Source: Nansenia antarctica
Lineage: Eukaryota > Chordata > Actinopteri > Argentiniformes > Microstomatidae
Assembly: GCA_963989245.1 (NCBI GenBank)
Contig: OZ022344.1
Coordinates: 14,630,149-14,694,148 of the forward strand
Length of the DNA: 64,000 bases
Reading direction: 5' to 3'
The notes under the pieces were generated by a model that was not told the origin of the DNA, did no database searches, and saw nothing but the letters and a program-made list of their open reading frames with translations. Below are positions 12,075 through 25,056 of this stretch, in pieces (position 1 is the first letter of the stretch; every line of letters begins with the position of its first letter). The translations under genes and the position numbers were made by a program.

Positions 12075-12754
12075 TTACACTTAAGAAAATGTTTTCTGAT
12101 GGTCTACTCTATTGTCTATTAAACTATATTAAAATGTGCATCTAAATGGTGGACTGGGAAGAAGTCCAATTGATTGAAGGACGTTTGGTTATGAATGATA
12201 GATACCTGCCATCGCAAATTATGTAAGATTAGGTGTGTAGATAAGGCTAAAGGTAATCAGACAGCAGGATATTTAGGTCACCAGGGTCCAGTTTAATCTG
12301 GATCAGAATGATGGCTGACACCTCATAAGATATATGACTGAAGCAAATTAAATTGGTACAAAGGTGAGGGAGGGCTGTTTGAGTAAACACACAAAATGTT
12401 ATCTAACACAGAAAAGAACTGTACATTTGAAACGAAATACAAACATGATTTGTCCTGTAGGCTACAATATACTCTTTTTTTATTGATTTATTTTACTTAA
12501 GAAGAGGTCCATGCCAGAATGTAAGTACAAGTAATGTAAAGTAAGTAAAGAGGATTTGTTTTATCTTTTTCAAAAACTCAATAAACATATTGTTGGGGGG
12601 GAAAAGTAAGTAAAGAGGGTGCTGTCTTTGGTTTGGTACTTTTCACATGTCAGTTACAAAAGAAGGATGGTTGTATCACACTGACCTTGGGCACCACCTG
12701 GTGGTGACTGTTGATTGTTGTTTGACAAGTAAGATCATCAAGCCGGTTGCCAGC
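12075..12754. other. Spacer with no recognised gene
   Basis: No coding signal; it ends at the former promoter of the cyc1-like pseudogene. Confidence 0.4.
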
Positions 12755-15015
<2,261 letters not shown>

Positions 15016-15057
15016 TCATTCCCTGGGTCTCCTCCCTCGTTGGCAACTGCACTTTTA

Positions 15058-15225
15058 GTTGTTTTTTATTTTTTCTGAATGGGGCAGTCCCACTATACAG
15101 TCCCAATATGTTTTGATTTATTGGACAGATATAGTGAAGACAGACAGGAGAAGAAGGGAGAGAGGGCATGTTAGCAGGGCATGGACCGGATTCGAACCCA
15201 TGCCGACATGGGCATATGTATACTA
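15058..15225 (-). mobile_element. tRNA-derived SINE fragment
   Basis: Read on the minus strand it contains GGGTTCGAATCC, a pol III B-box, followed by the same body (CATGCCCTGCTGACATG-type, ending in a T-rich/A-rich tail) as the SINE at 39.54-39.77 kb. The A-box end is missing. It abuts the cyc1 pseudogene stop codon within 45 bases. Confidence 0.65.
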
Positions 15226-16660
15226 TAATAATACATTTTGATGTATTATTGATTTCACATTAGGATTATTCACATTTCTTTCCATGTAATTTTACATAAG
15301 ATGGTATTTTGTTAAGTATGTGTCCTTTTTGTGATCAATAGCAACTCAGGACCATGTATAATAGGTGTGTGTAGGTTGTATAACAATCTCACGTGAATAT
15401 TCTATGCACAAAGGCCTATGTACATTTGTGTAATTAATAAATAAATAAATATTTGCATTGAAAAGTCACAACTAGTGGTGTTTGAGAAAGGGCGGTAGGG
15501 TGGGTTGATGGTGGCAAGACACTTCAAAGCGAATAATTATATTTGTAGTCTCCATATCTGGTAAGGCAAGAGAGACTGGCTTTCATGTATGAGCTTGGCT
15601 GCTCAGTAGCAGTGCATTATCTATCCAGTGGTGTTTAAAGAATGTCAGCTTATGAATTAACATAAGCATGCATGTACTGGATCTGATAAAGTACGATTTA
15701 TGTTGACTTAGACTGATTAATGTACCGACCAGGTGTAGCAAAGTAAAGCGTATCCCTTTGTGTTCTTTGGTGTATTAATCTTTGGAAGGAGATACCACTG
15801 CACTCCCCTCCACATGCAAAGCAGTGTATTTAGCATTGAGTCATTGAGTTTTACATGTATTTTACCTACACAGTGTAGTAAACTCATGGTGCGTTCTTTT
15901 TCCTTCTACCCTCGAAACCATTTAAAATATTCATTTTTTAGTAAGCCTCCTTTGGTGTAGCCGGATAGACTAGTCCTCTATGCTGTCAGGTAGAGTAAGA
16001 GACTACTTTGGCGTGTTTGGAAATTAAAATGACCCCACCGAGACCTAAATGGGCCACAATTTGTCCAAAACAAAAATTTTCACAGGAAAGCCTATTCCTG
16101 AACTAAATTACAATTTCAATGTAAAATCTCCATTGAAGATACTTTTTATTTAGTCTAAGATTAGGCTTAAGCCTGGTCTGAAAACGGCCTTATAAGTGAT
16201 CAATTCCTTCTGTCACTGACTGATGATGGTTCGTCCTGTGTTAGCCGCCGTCAATGGGCACCAAGCTAGTCAAATGTGCCCTTGCAAAACAATTCAATTG
16301 CGAGTCAAGCGAGTTAAATAAACACACCTTTTAACTAAAAGTAGGTTATACTACAAGACGATCTTAAGGCAGTGAGTTAGCGAGGGATTTTGGTAGCTTG
16401 CTAACTCCCTACTTGCTAGTATTAAATTACTTTGCAATCTCTGCACCATTATTATTATTATTTTTTAAATACATTTGATAGATGTGTGCAATCGATGGCC
16501 ATAGTTTGAATGCTGACATTCATTTTAGTGTATGACAGCCAGGTCTATGTTGAAATGTCGAACAATTGACATAATCTCCATAAATAAATAAATGCATTGT
16601 AGATAATTGCGGCAGGTTTTTAGGGGTTGACATGTTGAAGCTCGAGCAGAGGAAACAGAA
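15226..16660. other. Spacer with no recognised gene
   Basis: AT-rich, with (AATA)n near 15440. No exon seen. Confidence 0.4.
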
Positions 16661-16679
16661 GTGTCAATGTAGCGGAAGT

Positions 16680-16769
16680 GGTACTGCCCTGAACGACGAG
16701 ACGGAGCGAGACGGAGGACGGAGGCTGCATCGTCCAGAGAAAAAAGCAGGAATAAACTACGTAAATCTT
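16680..16769 (+). other. ywhab: Putative non-coding first exon of ywhab
   Basis: A GC-richer purine block (GACGAGACGGAGCGAGACGG) ends at a good donor, gtaagttt, near 16770. Vertebrate 14-3-3 genes have an untranslated first exon and an acceptor just before the ATG; here the acceptor ttcacag lies 12 bases before the start at 18413. The downstream intron is rich in CTAG/GCTAGC words. Confidence 0.45.
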
Positions 16770-18042
16770 GTAAGTTTGTACACTCGAAACATCTAGGAAA
16801 GTGCCTTATCTTCTCAAGGGTTCGATTTTGATGTTCGACATGACGCGATCCCTCGAAAAATGTTACACAATTCCATTTTTGCGCAAGCCCATCATGCTAG
16901 CTGCGCTAATCGAGACGGCGCTTCTCTGGTCTGAGAGCTGAAAACGACTTGATCTCTAAAGCTAGCCTGTTTCACTTTGTTCGCGTTAGCTTGCTTTAGC
17001 CTAGGCCGTGTTAAGCGAGTGGAAATAAATCGTTGTCTTGAAAATATTAGTTGTCACATTCGAGTGAGGTGACGTCGTGTTAGCTAATGGCTATACGATG
17101 ACATTGACTGGCCTGTATTGCGATTGACATGCGATGGGGTAGCTAGCCATCGTAGGTTTTCCAGCTAGCCTAGCCGTGGCACTGTTTGACAGCTCCTACG
17201 CGCTAACGTGATTCCGCTGCTAGCACATTAGCACGGTCTGAGCACAGGCCTTTGCGGCTAGCTCTAGCTAGCCACCTAGCTAGCTAGCTATCAAATTGCA
17301 GACATAACACCCCTGCGCTATTTTTACTAGCTAGCTCACGTTTAATCGATATAACAATAGTTGGATTTTTTTTGTCAGTAATAGGTGGTGCTAGTTACCT
17401 GTCTAGGTTGTGTTACGAGGCGAACATTTTACTAGCGTAGCTTATTGATTTGAGTCACTCGGGGTTGGGTCGAGGGAAGAGTGAAAAATCGAAAGGTTAG
17501 GTTTGATTTCTTGATTTTCCATTTAATAACCGTACGACGGCTCATCTCAACGTTGACAGTAATTAACTTATGCATAACTAGTTGACTTCCATTCATCAAT
17601 AGCTACATTCTTGATTATAGTCTAATACGCCCACCCCACCCCCACCCACCTCCTCCTGTAGTACTGGCTCTCTCCTTAGGCCTGAGGCATTGCCACTACC
17701 TACCCAGTACCAGCGAATTGGGACACATAGGTGATATATAGAAGAGAGAGTAAGCTGAGATCTGAAATCCCATATTATAAATGGTTAATTTTGTGTATAC
17801 ATTTAAATTGATTAGAATATCCACATAGATGAGTATACTATTTATATGATGACATCATTAGTTCCAAACTTTACAATTTTCTCTCTCAGCTGTCCCTTTT
17901 TAGCAGTCGAAAAGTAGGCTGTAATTGTTCAGGCAATACATATAGTGCATCCTAATAGGCAAAAATAAAATAGACATATCACTCTCTGGCATATCACCCT
18001 CACCTGTACCGTTTTGTCTAGAGATCCTTGCGGATAAAGCAA

Positions 18043-18135
18043 TAATAATAAGCTTTTTTAATATAGCACCTTTCATACATATGAATGCAGCTCAAAGTGC
18101 TGTACAATTCAGTGCAAAATAACAGATTAAAAATG
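18043..18135 (-). mobile_element. L2-type LINE 3' tail in the first ywhab intron
   Basis: On the minus strand the sequence reads as an 'AAAGGTGCTATATTAAA' tail followed by (TTA)n, the same kind of end as the L2 copy at 41.6 kb. Only the tail remains. Confidence 0.5.
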
Positions 18136-18412
18136 AAAACAACTAAGACATCAACAACACAGTGCAAAAGAAAGTAAAAGGAACAGATTAAAAACAACAG
18201 TAAATTATTATGAGCATTATAAAAACATACATTTTCTGGTCAAGACTAACATCAGGTGGTCCACTACCTCTTGGTTTACAGTCACATTGCTTACTACTAG
18301 CCATGTCATGTAGTTTTAATCAAACATACACGCTTCCAAATATGCTCAGATAACACAAGACACACCTTTACATTTATCTCTGTTCTTTTTTCCTTCACAG
18401 ACAGACTGAAAA

Positions 18413-20239
18413 ATGGACAAGAACGACCTGGTACAGAAGGCCAAGCTGGCCGAGCAGGCCGAGCGCTATGACGACATGGCTGCAGCCATGAAGTCAGTGA
18501 CGGAGCAGGGCGGGGAGCTCTCCAACGAGGAGCGCAACCTGCTCTCTGTGGCCTACAAGAACGTGGTGGGGGCCCGCCGGTCCTCCTGGCGAGTCATCTC
18601 CAGCATCGAGCAGAAGACAGAGGGCAACGAGAAGAAGCAGCAGATGGCCCGCGAGTACCGTGAGAAGATCGAGACCGAGCTGCAGGACATATGCAACGAT
18701 GTCCTGGTAAGAGCTGTGGACGTTTGAGGGTGTCACTCCCAAGCCCACAACATGTGTTCAAATCTAGGTTTAAAGTTTAAATGTAAAAGAAACTGTATAT
18801 AGATAGATAGATAGATAGATATTATGTGTAGCCTGTGTCTGTCTCACTATGTTATAGTGAGACAGACACGGCTACCTATAATGTAGACCCTCATATTCAC
18901 TCTGAAATGTAACTTCTTTCTTATTTCCCTCTGGACATTTACTGACTTCAACCTCTACCTCTTCTATCTTTTTCAGGGACTTCTTGACAAGTACCTCATT
19001 GCCAATGCGACTGCAGCTGAAAGCAAGGTGTTCTACCTTAAAATGAAAGGCGATTATTATAGATACCTTTCTGAGGTAGCAGCTGGAGACTCCAAGAAGA
19101 GTAAGTGAAGTAGTTTAGGTTTATATTTGGCATAAAATATATATATAACATAAAAAAGGGACAAAACGTGTATACAACAATATTTTTGTCTATTAACCTG
19201 AATCCAAGATGCATGTTAAAGTGACATTGCCATACACACGTGAATGATGGATGGTCTCGTAGCATACTTGAGATACTTATTTTCCATGTGTTTTCTTTCT
19301 ACAGCCACAGTGGACAACTCCCAGCAGGCCTACCAGGATGCTTTCGACATCAGCAAGAAGGAGATGCAGCCAACTCACCCCATCAGGCTCGGCTTAGCCC
19401 TCAACTTCTCTGTCTTCTACTATGAAATCCTCAACAACCCTGAGAAGGCCTGCACCCTGGCCAAGACGGTGAGAGCTGATGGCGATGCTTAAAGTGCCAT
19501 GTCATGCCTCTGTCTTTCACCCCCAAAAATCAATAGTGTCGATTTCCATTGAAAGAATGCAGAACCATTGTTTGTTTTTTCATGGTTATTATTTATTTTT
19601 ATTGAACAAGTTCAAGATGAAAATAGAGGCATTGTGTCATGTTTTTTCTTGCCATATATGCATTTATAGGAAGGCACTTTGCCTCAGTCTACAAAATGTT
19701 TAATTAGATCTGATATCTTGCTCCTATTGTAGTTCACTTCGCATGCCATAACTAAAACAAATGATGGACAGTGACACCTCACATGCCTGAACTGCTGGTG
19801 GATGTTTTGCTTTCTATTCTTACTGTTACTGTTCCTCTCTTTTCCTAGGCATTTGATGAAGCCATCGCTGAACTTGACACCTTAAATGAGGATTCCTACA
19901 AAGACAGCACCTTGATCATGCAACTATTAAGGGATAACCTCACTGTACGTTGTTTTTCTCAACATAATCTAATCCGTTTTTGTATTAATACTTGAGTATT
20001 CTAGTGTAGTTTGACACCACTTCCTTGCCCACAACATTAAAAAATGATTCACAATGCTTCCAGCTACATTTCACTGTGTTGCTATGCAACACTTAAGTGT
20101 TGTTTCTCTTTAATGGAATTGGCAAAAACACCAAATGCATCTATCTAGGGTAATGGATTAACGAAATCTTCTCTCTTTACAGCTGTGGACATCGGAAAAC
20201 CAGGGAGACGAGGGCGAGACTGGAGAAGGGGAAAACTAA
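18413..20239 (+). CDS. ywhab: 14-3-3 protein beta type
   Basis: Five coding exons (18413-18706, 18977-19100, 19305-19468, 19849-19944, 20183-20239) give 244 residues, the usual family length. The phosphopeptide-binding residues Lys49, Arg56, Arg127 and Tyr128 are all present, as are the RNLLSVAYKNVVGARRSSWR and RLGLALNFSVFYYEI family signatures. The protein is a cytosolic dimeric adaptor that binds phosphoserine/threonine motifs in signalling and cell-cycle proteins. LLDKYL, TTVDNSQQAYQ and the tail SENQGDEG..GEGEN fit beta better than zeta. The PABPC1-like gene downstream agrees, because human YWHAB adjoins PABPC1L while YWHAZ lies near PABPC1. All splice sites are GT-AG. The A or B fish duplicate cannot be told apart. 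Confidence 0.93.
18828..18875. repeat. Near-perfect short hairpin in ywhab intron
   Basis: An inverted repeat of about 22 bases per arm (arms about 18828-18850 and 18854-18875) with a 3-base loop and one unpaired base. It follows a (GATA)n run. It may be a small palindromic element or replication-slippage product. Confidence 0.7.
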
Positions 20240-20360
20240 TGGAATTGCACTGTTAATCCACCTACACTCTTATCTTAAACACAAACAGCTTATATACATC
20301 CCCCTCCACTCCATCAGCCCCTCCCCCTTCTGTATGACAAGCAGCCTGAATTGCTCCTGA

Positions 20361-20462
20361 CCAACTAGTTTACCCCTCTCAGGTCACTGTGAGGCCAACT
20401 AGTTTACCCCTCTCAGGTCACTGTGAGGCCAACTAGTTTACCCCTCTCAGGTCACTGTGAGT
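20361..20462. repeat. 34-bp minisatellite, three units (ywhab 3' UTR)
   Basis: Unit begins CCAACTAGTTTACCCC and ends GGTCACTGTGAGG. Units are at 20361, 20395 and 20429 with virtually no variation. The same array, longer, is at 23453-23608. Confidence 0.95.
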
Positions 20463-20562
20463 CGACAGGGTAATGTGCAGTTGTTAGCAGGTTCAGTCAT
20501 TTTGTTTGTGAAATAATGTGGTTGTATTGAGTAGCAAGTCCATGTTGCTGTTTTTGTTGGTT

Positions 20563-20563
20563 T

Positions 20564-20604
<41 letters not shown>

Positions 20605-20642
20605 GTGCGCCTGTGTGTGTGCGTGTGCGTGTGTGTGTGCGT
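20563..20642. repeat. (GT)n microsatellite with GCGC interruptions
   Basis: GT dinucleotide run with several GC steps. The homologous tract at 23711-23797 is where a LINE inserted. Confidence 0.95.
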
Positions 20643-22198
20643 GAGAGTTGGGGGCGGGGGGTTGTGAATTCTAATCGTCCTTCCTTAATTCCTTTGTCCC
20701 ACCTAGCTGGTTGTGCATTTTTCATCCTTTTTTGTTACGGTCATTTTTTTTAGTGTGATTCGTCATGGTATTTGCAGGTTTTATCGTATGGTTATTAAAC
20801 TGGCAGTTAATTTTCACCAAACACTGTGATGCTAAGTGTTGCATTTTCTTCCCCACGCCACTATTGCTTGCTTTTGAAATTCAGACACACAGTACAATCC
20901 TGCATTTAACTAACAGTGCAATTCTGCTGTGAGCTCATACAGAAAGGAGGCAGGCTGTATTGTGACACTGGCATCTGGGCGTTTTGCTCTATAATCATGT
21001 TCACAATTTCACCATCTCAAGGTTTGATTAAGGGACCCCTTAGTTCGCCATGTTAGATTTCCTCCATAATAAGACATTCCACCAGAATTGTATTAGGCTT
21101 TCTGAAAGGCAGAACTCTTTCTGAACAAAGTGTGGATTATTGTCCTAGTGGTGTAACTCACTGTTCAAGATCAAGCGCTGCTTGAACTCAGTACAATGAA
21201 AATTGTATGTGCTTAATTAAATGTTGTTCCATGTATTTTGCAAGATTTGACTATCATCTTTCTGTAAAACCTAAAAGTAACTGAACCTTTTTTCGACGTT
21301 AATTGAAAATGTCTTATCACACTGTATCAACCCTGCTTGAAAAAAATATTCCTCTTAAAGCGGTTGTTTTCTCCAATGATTCTGTGCCTGGTTTTCTCTC
21401 AGCTTCTTTTTGACAGTTCAAATGGATGAGTTCATTCTCTCTTAGGCCGTGAGGGAAATGTTAGAAAGTTACTTACGCTCAGAGCAAATCAAGTTTCTGT
21501 TCTTGTGTACAAATCAAGGTTAGTATGCTGCTCTCATGGAACAATCATGTTCAATAAGGTATTGTGTTGTAAAGATCCAGATTGGGAACCGCCATAACCA
21601 CCAAGGATGAAGTTCAGTGTCACAATACCATACATCACCATAATACTCTACAGTTGAGGACATTATTCCACAACTGATAAGTCTACAAACAGTTTTGTCC
21701 CAGTATATTGGAAGATAATCTTCCCTTAGCTTGAACAGGACTAGTTGTTAAAATCCCTAAATATTCAGCACAATAATTGAATGAGTGGAGTTGGAGATGT
21801 CCTCTTGGGTGGAGTGGAATTTGGCAATGATCACGTGGTGCCACCAGTACGACACGTCTTCCATAGTCAATCTTTCAGGCTTTATAATGATAATTGAATT
21901 GTGGTTGAACAGAGCGTAGTATCTCAATTTACTTTCTGGCTAAATTGTGCCTCTGTAACGATCTATATCCCAGTACACACGTGGTTGTGAAGATTTAGAA
22001 CCTACCTATAAAGTAATGATAAATGGAGAAAAATTGTAGTTATCGGTGTAATTCTACATTTGTGTATGTCCATCCTAGTTTCACTACATGTAATATTAGG
22101 AAAGTGTCAGAGACCATTCAGTGAAATAAAGTTTCGTTTAAGATAATTACAGGAACAATATGGCTTCAACTTTATTATCAGATGTTTTACAATCATCG

Positions 22199-22280
22199 AA
22201 GGGTTTTCTGGAGTGGGAAACGTTTCTCATCAAGAACACGGACGAGTCCATTGACAACAAGGCCCCCCCTGTATGATACT
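22199..22280 (+). pseudogene. pabpc1l: Relic of pabpc1l exon 2 (first of three)
   Basis: From GGAGTGGGAAAC through GACAACAAGGCCC the sequence matches pabpc1l exon 2 at about 36569-36630 with scattered changes. Sequence on either side does not continue the exon. Copies lie at 32397 and 34682. Confidence 0.75.
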
Positions 22281-22443
22281 GTGTTGAATGTTTTATATTA
22301 ACGGTAAATATTATTTGAATATTGTATTTCGCAAAGGATTTGTGATTCACATTATTTGACTTGCTAGTAAGCACACAAATACACCTAAAATAATTGTTTT
22401 AAAGGACTATTTTTTCCACGCGGAGGAAAAGTGGGGCCTATTA

Positions 22444-22626
22444 TGTTTGTGTTATGCTAATAAATGTAGATCCACACAGGTATACAAACTGAGCTCCGTT
22501 TACTGTCAAGTGCCATTCATCCTGACAACACACACACACACAGGTCGTAAAGCTCTAACGGACGTACAGAACGTGACGTCAAAAAGTGCAACAAAGTGCT
22601 GCAATGACATACTGTCGTACATAACA
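22444..22626 (-). mobile_element. LTR of a decayed LTR retrotransposon
   Basis: Begins TGTTTGTGTTATG and ends ACATAACA on the plus strand (TG...CA). On the minus strand it is preceded by a purine tract (AAAGGGGGGGGAAA) like a polypurine primer, and by an integrase-tail frame. The partner LTR is absent, so this is the 3' end of an element cut off by recombination. Confidence 0.65.
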
Positions 22627-22639
22627 TTTCCCCCCCCTT

Positions 22640-23090
22640 TCCATAACTCAAACAACTAAGGTAACAGTCAAACAGGAGTAGGCCTGAAGGCCTATGTGTG
22701 AAATTTAGTGACATAGTCCTGGAGGTGTGCAGGGCGAGCCCGTTCCCGCTGTGGCCTATCGACCTCCCCCCTGGACTGTGACCTTGCGAGGAAGCCAGGG
22801 TTAGGTGGAGGAGGGTGAGGAAGAGGAACAGCAGGTAGAGGCTGAGCGGGTGGAGGCCACATAGGCAGTGGCTGCGGCGGAGCCTGGGGCGGCCTAGCTG
22901 CCCTTAGCAGTACAGGACTCAAGGCCTTTGAGACAGTTCTATCTGTCTCTGCTGCACCGGCTGCTGGCAGCAGTGTGGCCATGGCAGGCCCAGGAGGACC
23001 AGGCACCGTCCGCAGTCGGCTGGCGTGCCAGCGGGATCCGTTGCTCAGCAGGAACGTGGCTGGCCCCAGCTGAAGTGTCACCTGAAGGGG
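22640..23090 (-). mobile_element. Relic of LTR-retrotransposon pol end (integrase C-terminus)
   Basis: The minus-strand frame 23081-22692 starts LQLGPATFLLSNGSRWHASRL, resembling the GPY/F-type end of a retrotransposon integrase, then a proline-rich stretch and a basic tail ending with LQDYV. It runs directly toward the purine tract and LTR above. It is bounded at about 23095 by pabpc1l intron sequence. GC content is higher than its neighbours. Confidence 0.55.
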
Positions 23091-23094
23091 ATGA

Positions 23095-23452
23095 GACCAG
23101 AAATGGATGGATACTCAGAATATAATGTTTTGTTTTCTATGTAAAATGTCAGTTAGATAAAATCTTACCCTCTGTTCATGAAGGTGAGTGATCATATACA
23201 TATTCCCACAATTATCTCTTGTTTTGTGGAACACATTGAATTTACTTGTTTGTTTTTTAAATACATTTTAAGTGCTTATGAATTTTCCCATCACATCGTT
23301 AAAAGTGTAAAATTAATTTTCCTCTGTTTTCTTTCTAATCTGTCTCGTTGGTCACTTTAAGTCCCGGAAGGAGCGAGAGGCTGAATTCGGGGCCAAAGCC
23401 ATGAAGTTCACCAACGTTTATATCAAGAACTTCAGTGAAGAGTACAATGATG
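23095..23452 (+). pseudogene. pabpc1l: Truncated duplicate of pabpc1l intron 3 and exon 4
   Basis: 23100-23346 matches pabpc1l intron 3 (from about 37427). 23347-23452 matches the first about 100 bases of exon 4 (SRKEREAEFGAKAMKF...IKNFSEEYND). The polypyrimidine stretch and AG acceptor present at 37680-37713 are missing here. The exon stops at GATG and switches to the 34-bp minisatellite. It cannot be spliced or translated as a useful exon. Confidence 0.85.
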
Positions 23453-23608
23453 TTTCTCAGGTCACTGTGAGGCCAACTAGTTTACCCCTCTCAGGTCACT
23501 GTGAGGCCAACTAGTTTACCCCTCTCAGGTCACTGTGAGGCCAACTAGTTTACCCCTCTCAGGTCACTGTGAGGCCAACTAGTTTACCCCTCTCAGGTCA
23601 CTGTGAGT
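23453..23608. repeat. 34-bp minisatellite, four units plus a partial one (duplicate of ywhab 3' UTR array)
   Basis: Partial unit 23453-23472, then units at 23473, 23507, 23541 and 23575. It has one more full unit than the array in the ywhab 3' UTR. Confidence 0.93.
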
Positions 23609-23706
23609 CGACAGGGTAATGTGCAGTTGTTAGCAGGTTCAGTCATTTTGTTTGTGATATAATGTGGTTGTATTGAGTAGCAAGTCCATGTTGCTGTTTT
23701 TGTTGG

Positions 23707-23710
<4 letters not shown>

Positions 23711-23765
<55 letters not shown>

Positions 23766-23797
23766 CGCGCCTGTGTGTGTGTGTGTGTGTGCGTGAG
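23711..23797. repeat. (GT)n microsatellite carrying a LINE insertion site
   Basis: GT run homologous to 20563-20642. Its end, TGTGTGCGTGAG at 23786-23797, is repeated at 30831-30842 as the target-site duplication. Confidence 0.95.
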
Positions 23798-24404
23798 TCC
23801 TGGAAAGGAGCAATGATTCATCGCATCCCAAAAAAGGACAATATACCTGATGACCCATCAACATGGAGAGATATTTTTCTCCTACCCACCATCTACAAAG
23901 TGTTCATGAAATGTATCCTGTCTCGTGTGCTTCCCTGGCTAGTGGACAATAACATTCTGTCACCAAAGCAGAAAGCATACATCAACAGACAGGGAATGAA
24001 TGAACATGTATTTTGTCTGAAAACTGGGATTGATGACTTCAAACATGAATCTTGCAAACTCTACTCTGTCTTTCTTGACTTCAGGGATGCTTTTGGAACT
24101 CTGACCCATAATGTCATGATCAAAGCCCTAGAGGAAATCCAACTACCTCAGGTGTATATTGACATTATTAAGGATGTTTTCAGCTCTTCCTTCATACAGG
24201 TCATCTGTGGAAAACACCTCACAGACCCCATTCCCCTCCAGGTAGGCATTAAAACAGGCTGTCCGTGGAGTGCCATCAATTTTGTTCTTGCCATCAACGG
24301 GTGGATTACGTGGCTGTGTGCCTGTGCCCCAGCCAATGTGCTTTCCCCCAACCCTGTACAAGGCTACGCCGACGATGTGCAGCTGGCGTCTCGTGAAGAG
24401 AGTG

Positions 24405-24585
24405 TGTGGTATTCTGTAGTAAGAAAGTAGTTAGGAAAGAATGAGACCGGGAGAAACGCAGCTGCTGTTCACTTCGCACGTTTATTCAACTCCTTCTTGA
24501 CATCCGTAAGTCCATACATCACTTCCGTCACTGCATACATCACTAGCATGCTAGCGCCCACTGGCGGTATAAACAGGACACAACA
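24405..24585 (-). repeat. 3' LTR of the gypsy element
   Basis: Starts TGTGGTATTCTG and ends GACACAACA on the plus strand. It follows the polypurine tract in the element's own orientation. Confidence 0.95.
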
Positions 24586-24600
24586 TTTCCCCCTTTCTTA
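24586..24600 (-). promoter_or_regulatory. Polypurine tract of the gypsy element
   Basis: On the minus strand TAAGAAAGGGGGAAA directly precedes the LTR start TGTTGTG; this is where plus-strand synthesis would be primed. Confidence 0.8.
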
Positions 24601-25056
24601 AAGGAATTACAGTACTCAAAGAATGCAATATTCTGTAGACTGGTGTCAGTACAATTGAAATAAAATGAAAACTAAGGAAATGAAAATGAATGAATCAGCA
24701 GAATGAATAACAACAATAAACAGTTTATGACAGTGAAACATGAAATGAACATTCACTTTTGTCATTGCATTGTAGGACCTTTTTGTACTAAGTTAGAACC
24801 GTGTTCTATCCTACCCTTTTAGTACGTTCTCTACGGCACAAAGTCTACCAGCCACCTAGGTGGGTTTCTGACTCTAAGGTTCCTTCTTGGACCTGGTTCA
24901 TTAAACACATTCTCTTTCTCGGGCACCATGAACTCCTCTAGCTCAATCTCCTTTTCACCACTGGTGCCAGACAGGGCATCCTTGGGGAAGCATGTAAGCT
25001 TGGATGCATTCCATTTTCGACCATCACTGAGCAGGTATGTATTCTGTCCTGCTTTA

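Larger units (their letters stand above)
20240..22150 (+). other. ywhab: Long 3' UTR of ywhab
   Basis: No coding frame. Possible polyadenylation signals are ATTAAA at 20794-20799 and AATAAA at 22125-22130. Mammalian YWHAB also has a UTR of about 2 kb, so the distal site is plausible. Almost the whole segment from 20361 on recurs at 23453-23797 plus 30831-32345. Confidence 0.6.
20361..22440 (+). repeat. Segmental duplication, copy 1 (ywhab 3' UTR plus flank)
   Basis: Runs colinear, with few differences, with 23453-23797 joined to 30831-32640. Copy 2 has an extra 12 bases near 31937. Copy 1 ends abruptly at about 22438, where an LTR begins. Confidence 0.9.

Noticed and set aside
23361..23452. 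A functional extra pabpc1l exon
   Set aside because: Acceptor is missing and the exon is cut at GATG and fused to a non-coding repeat.
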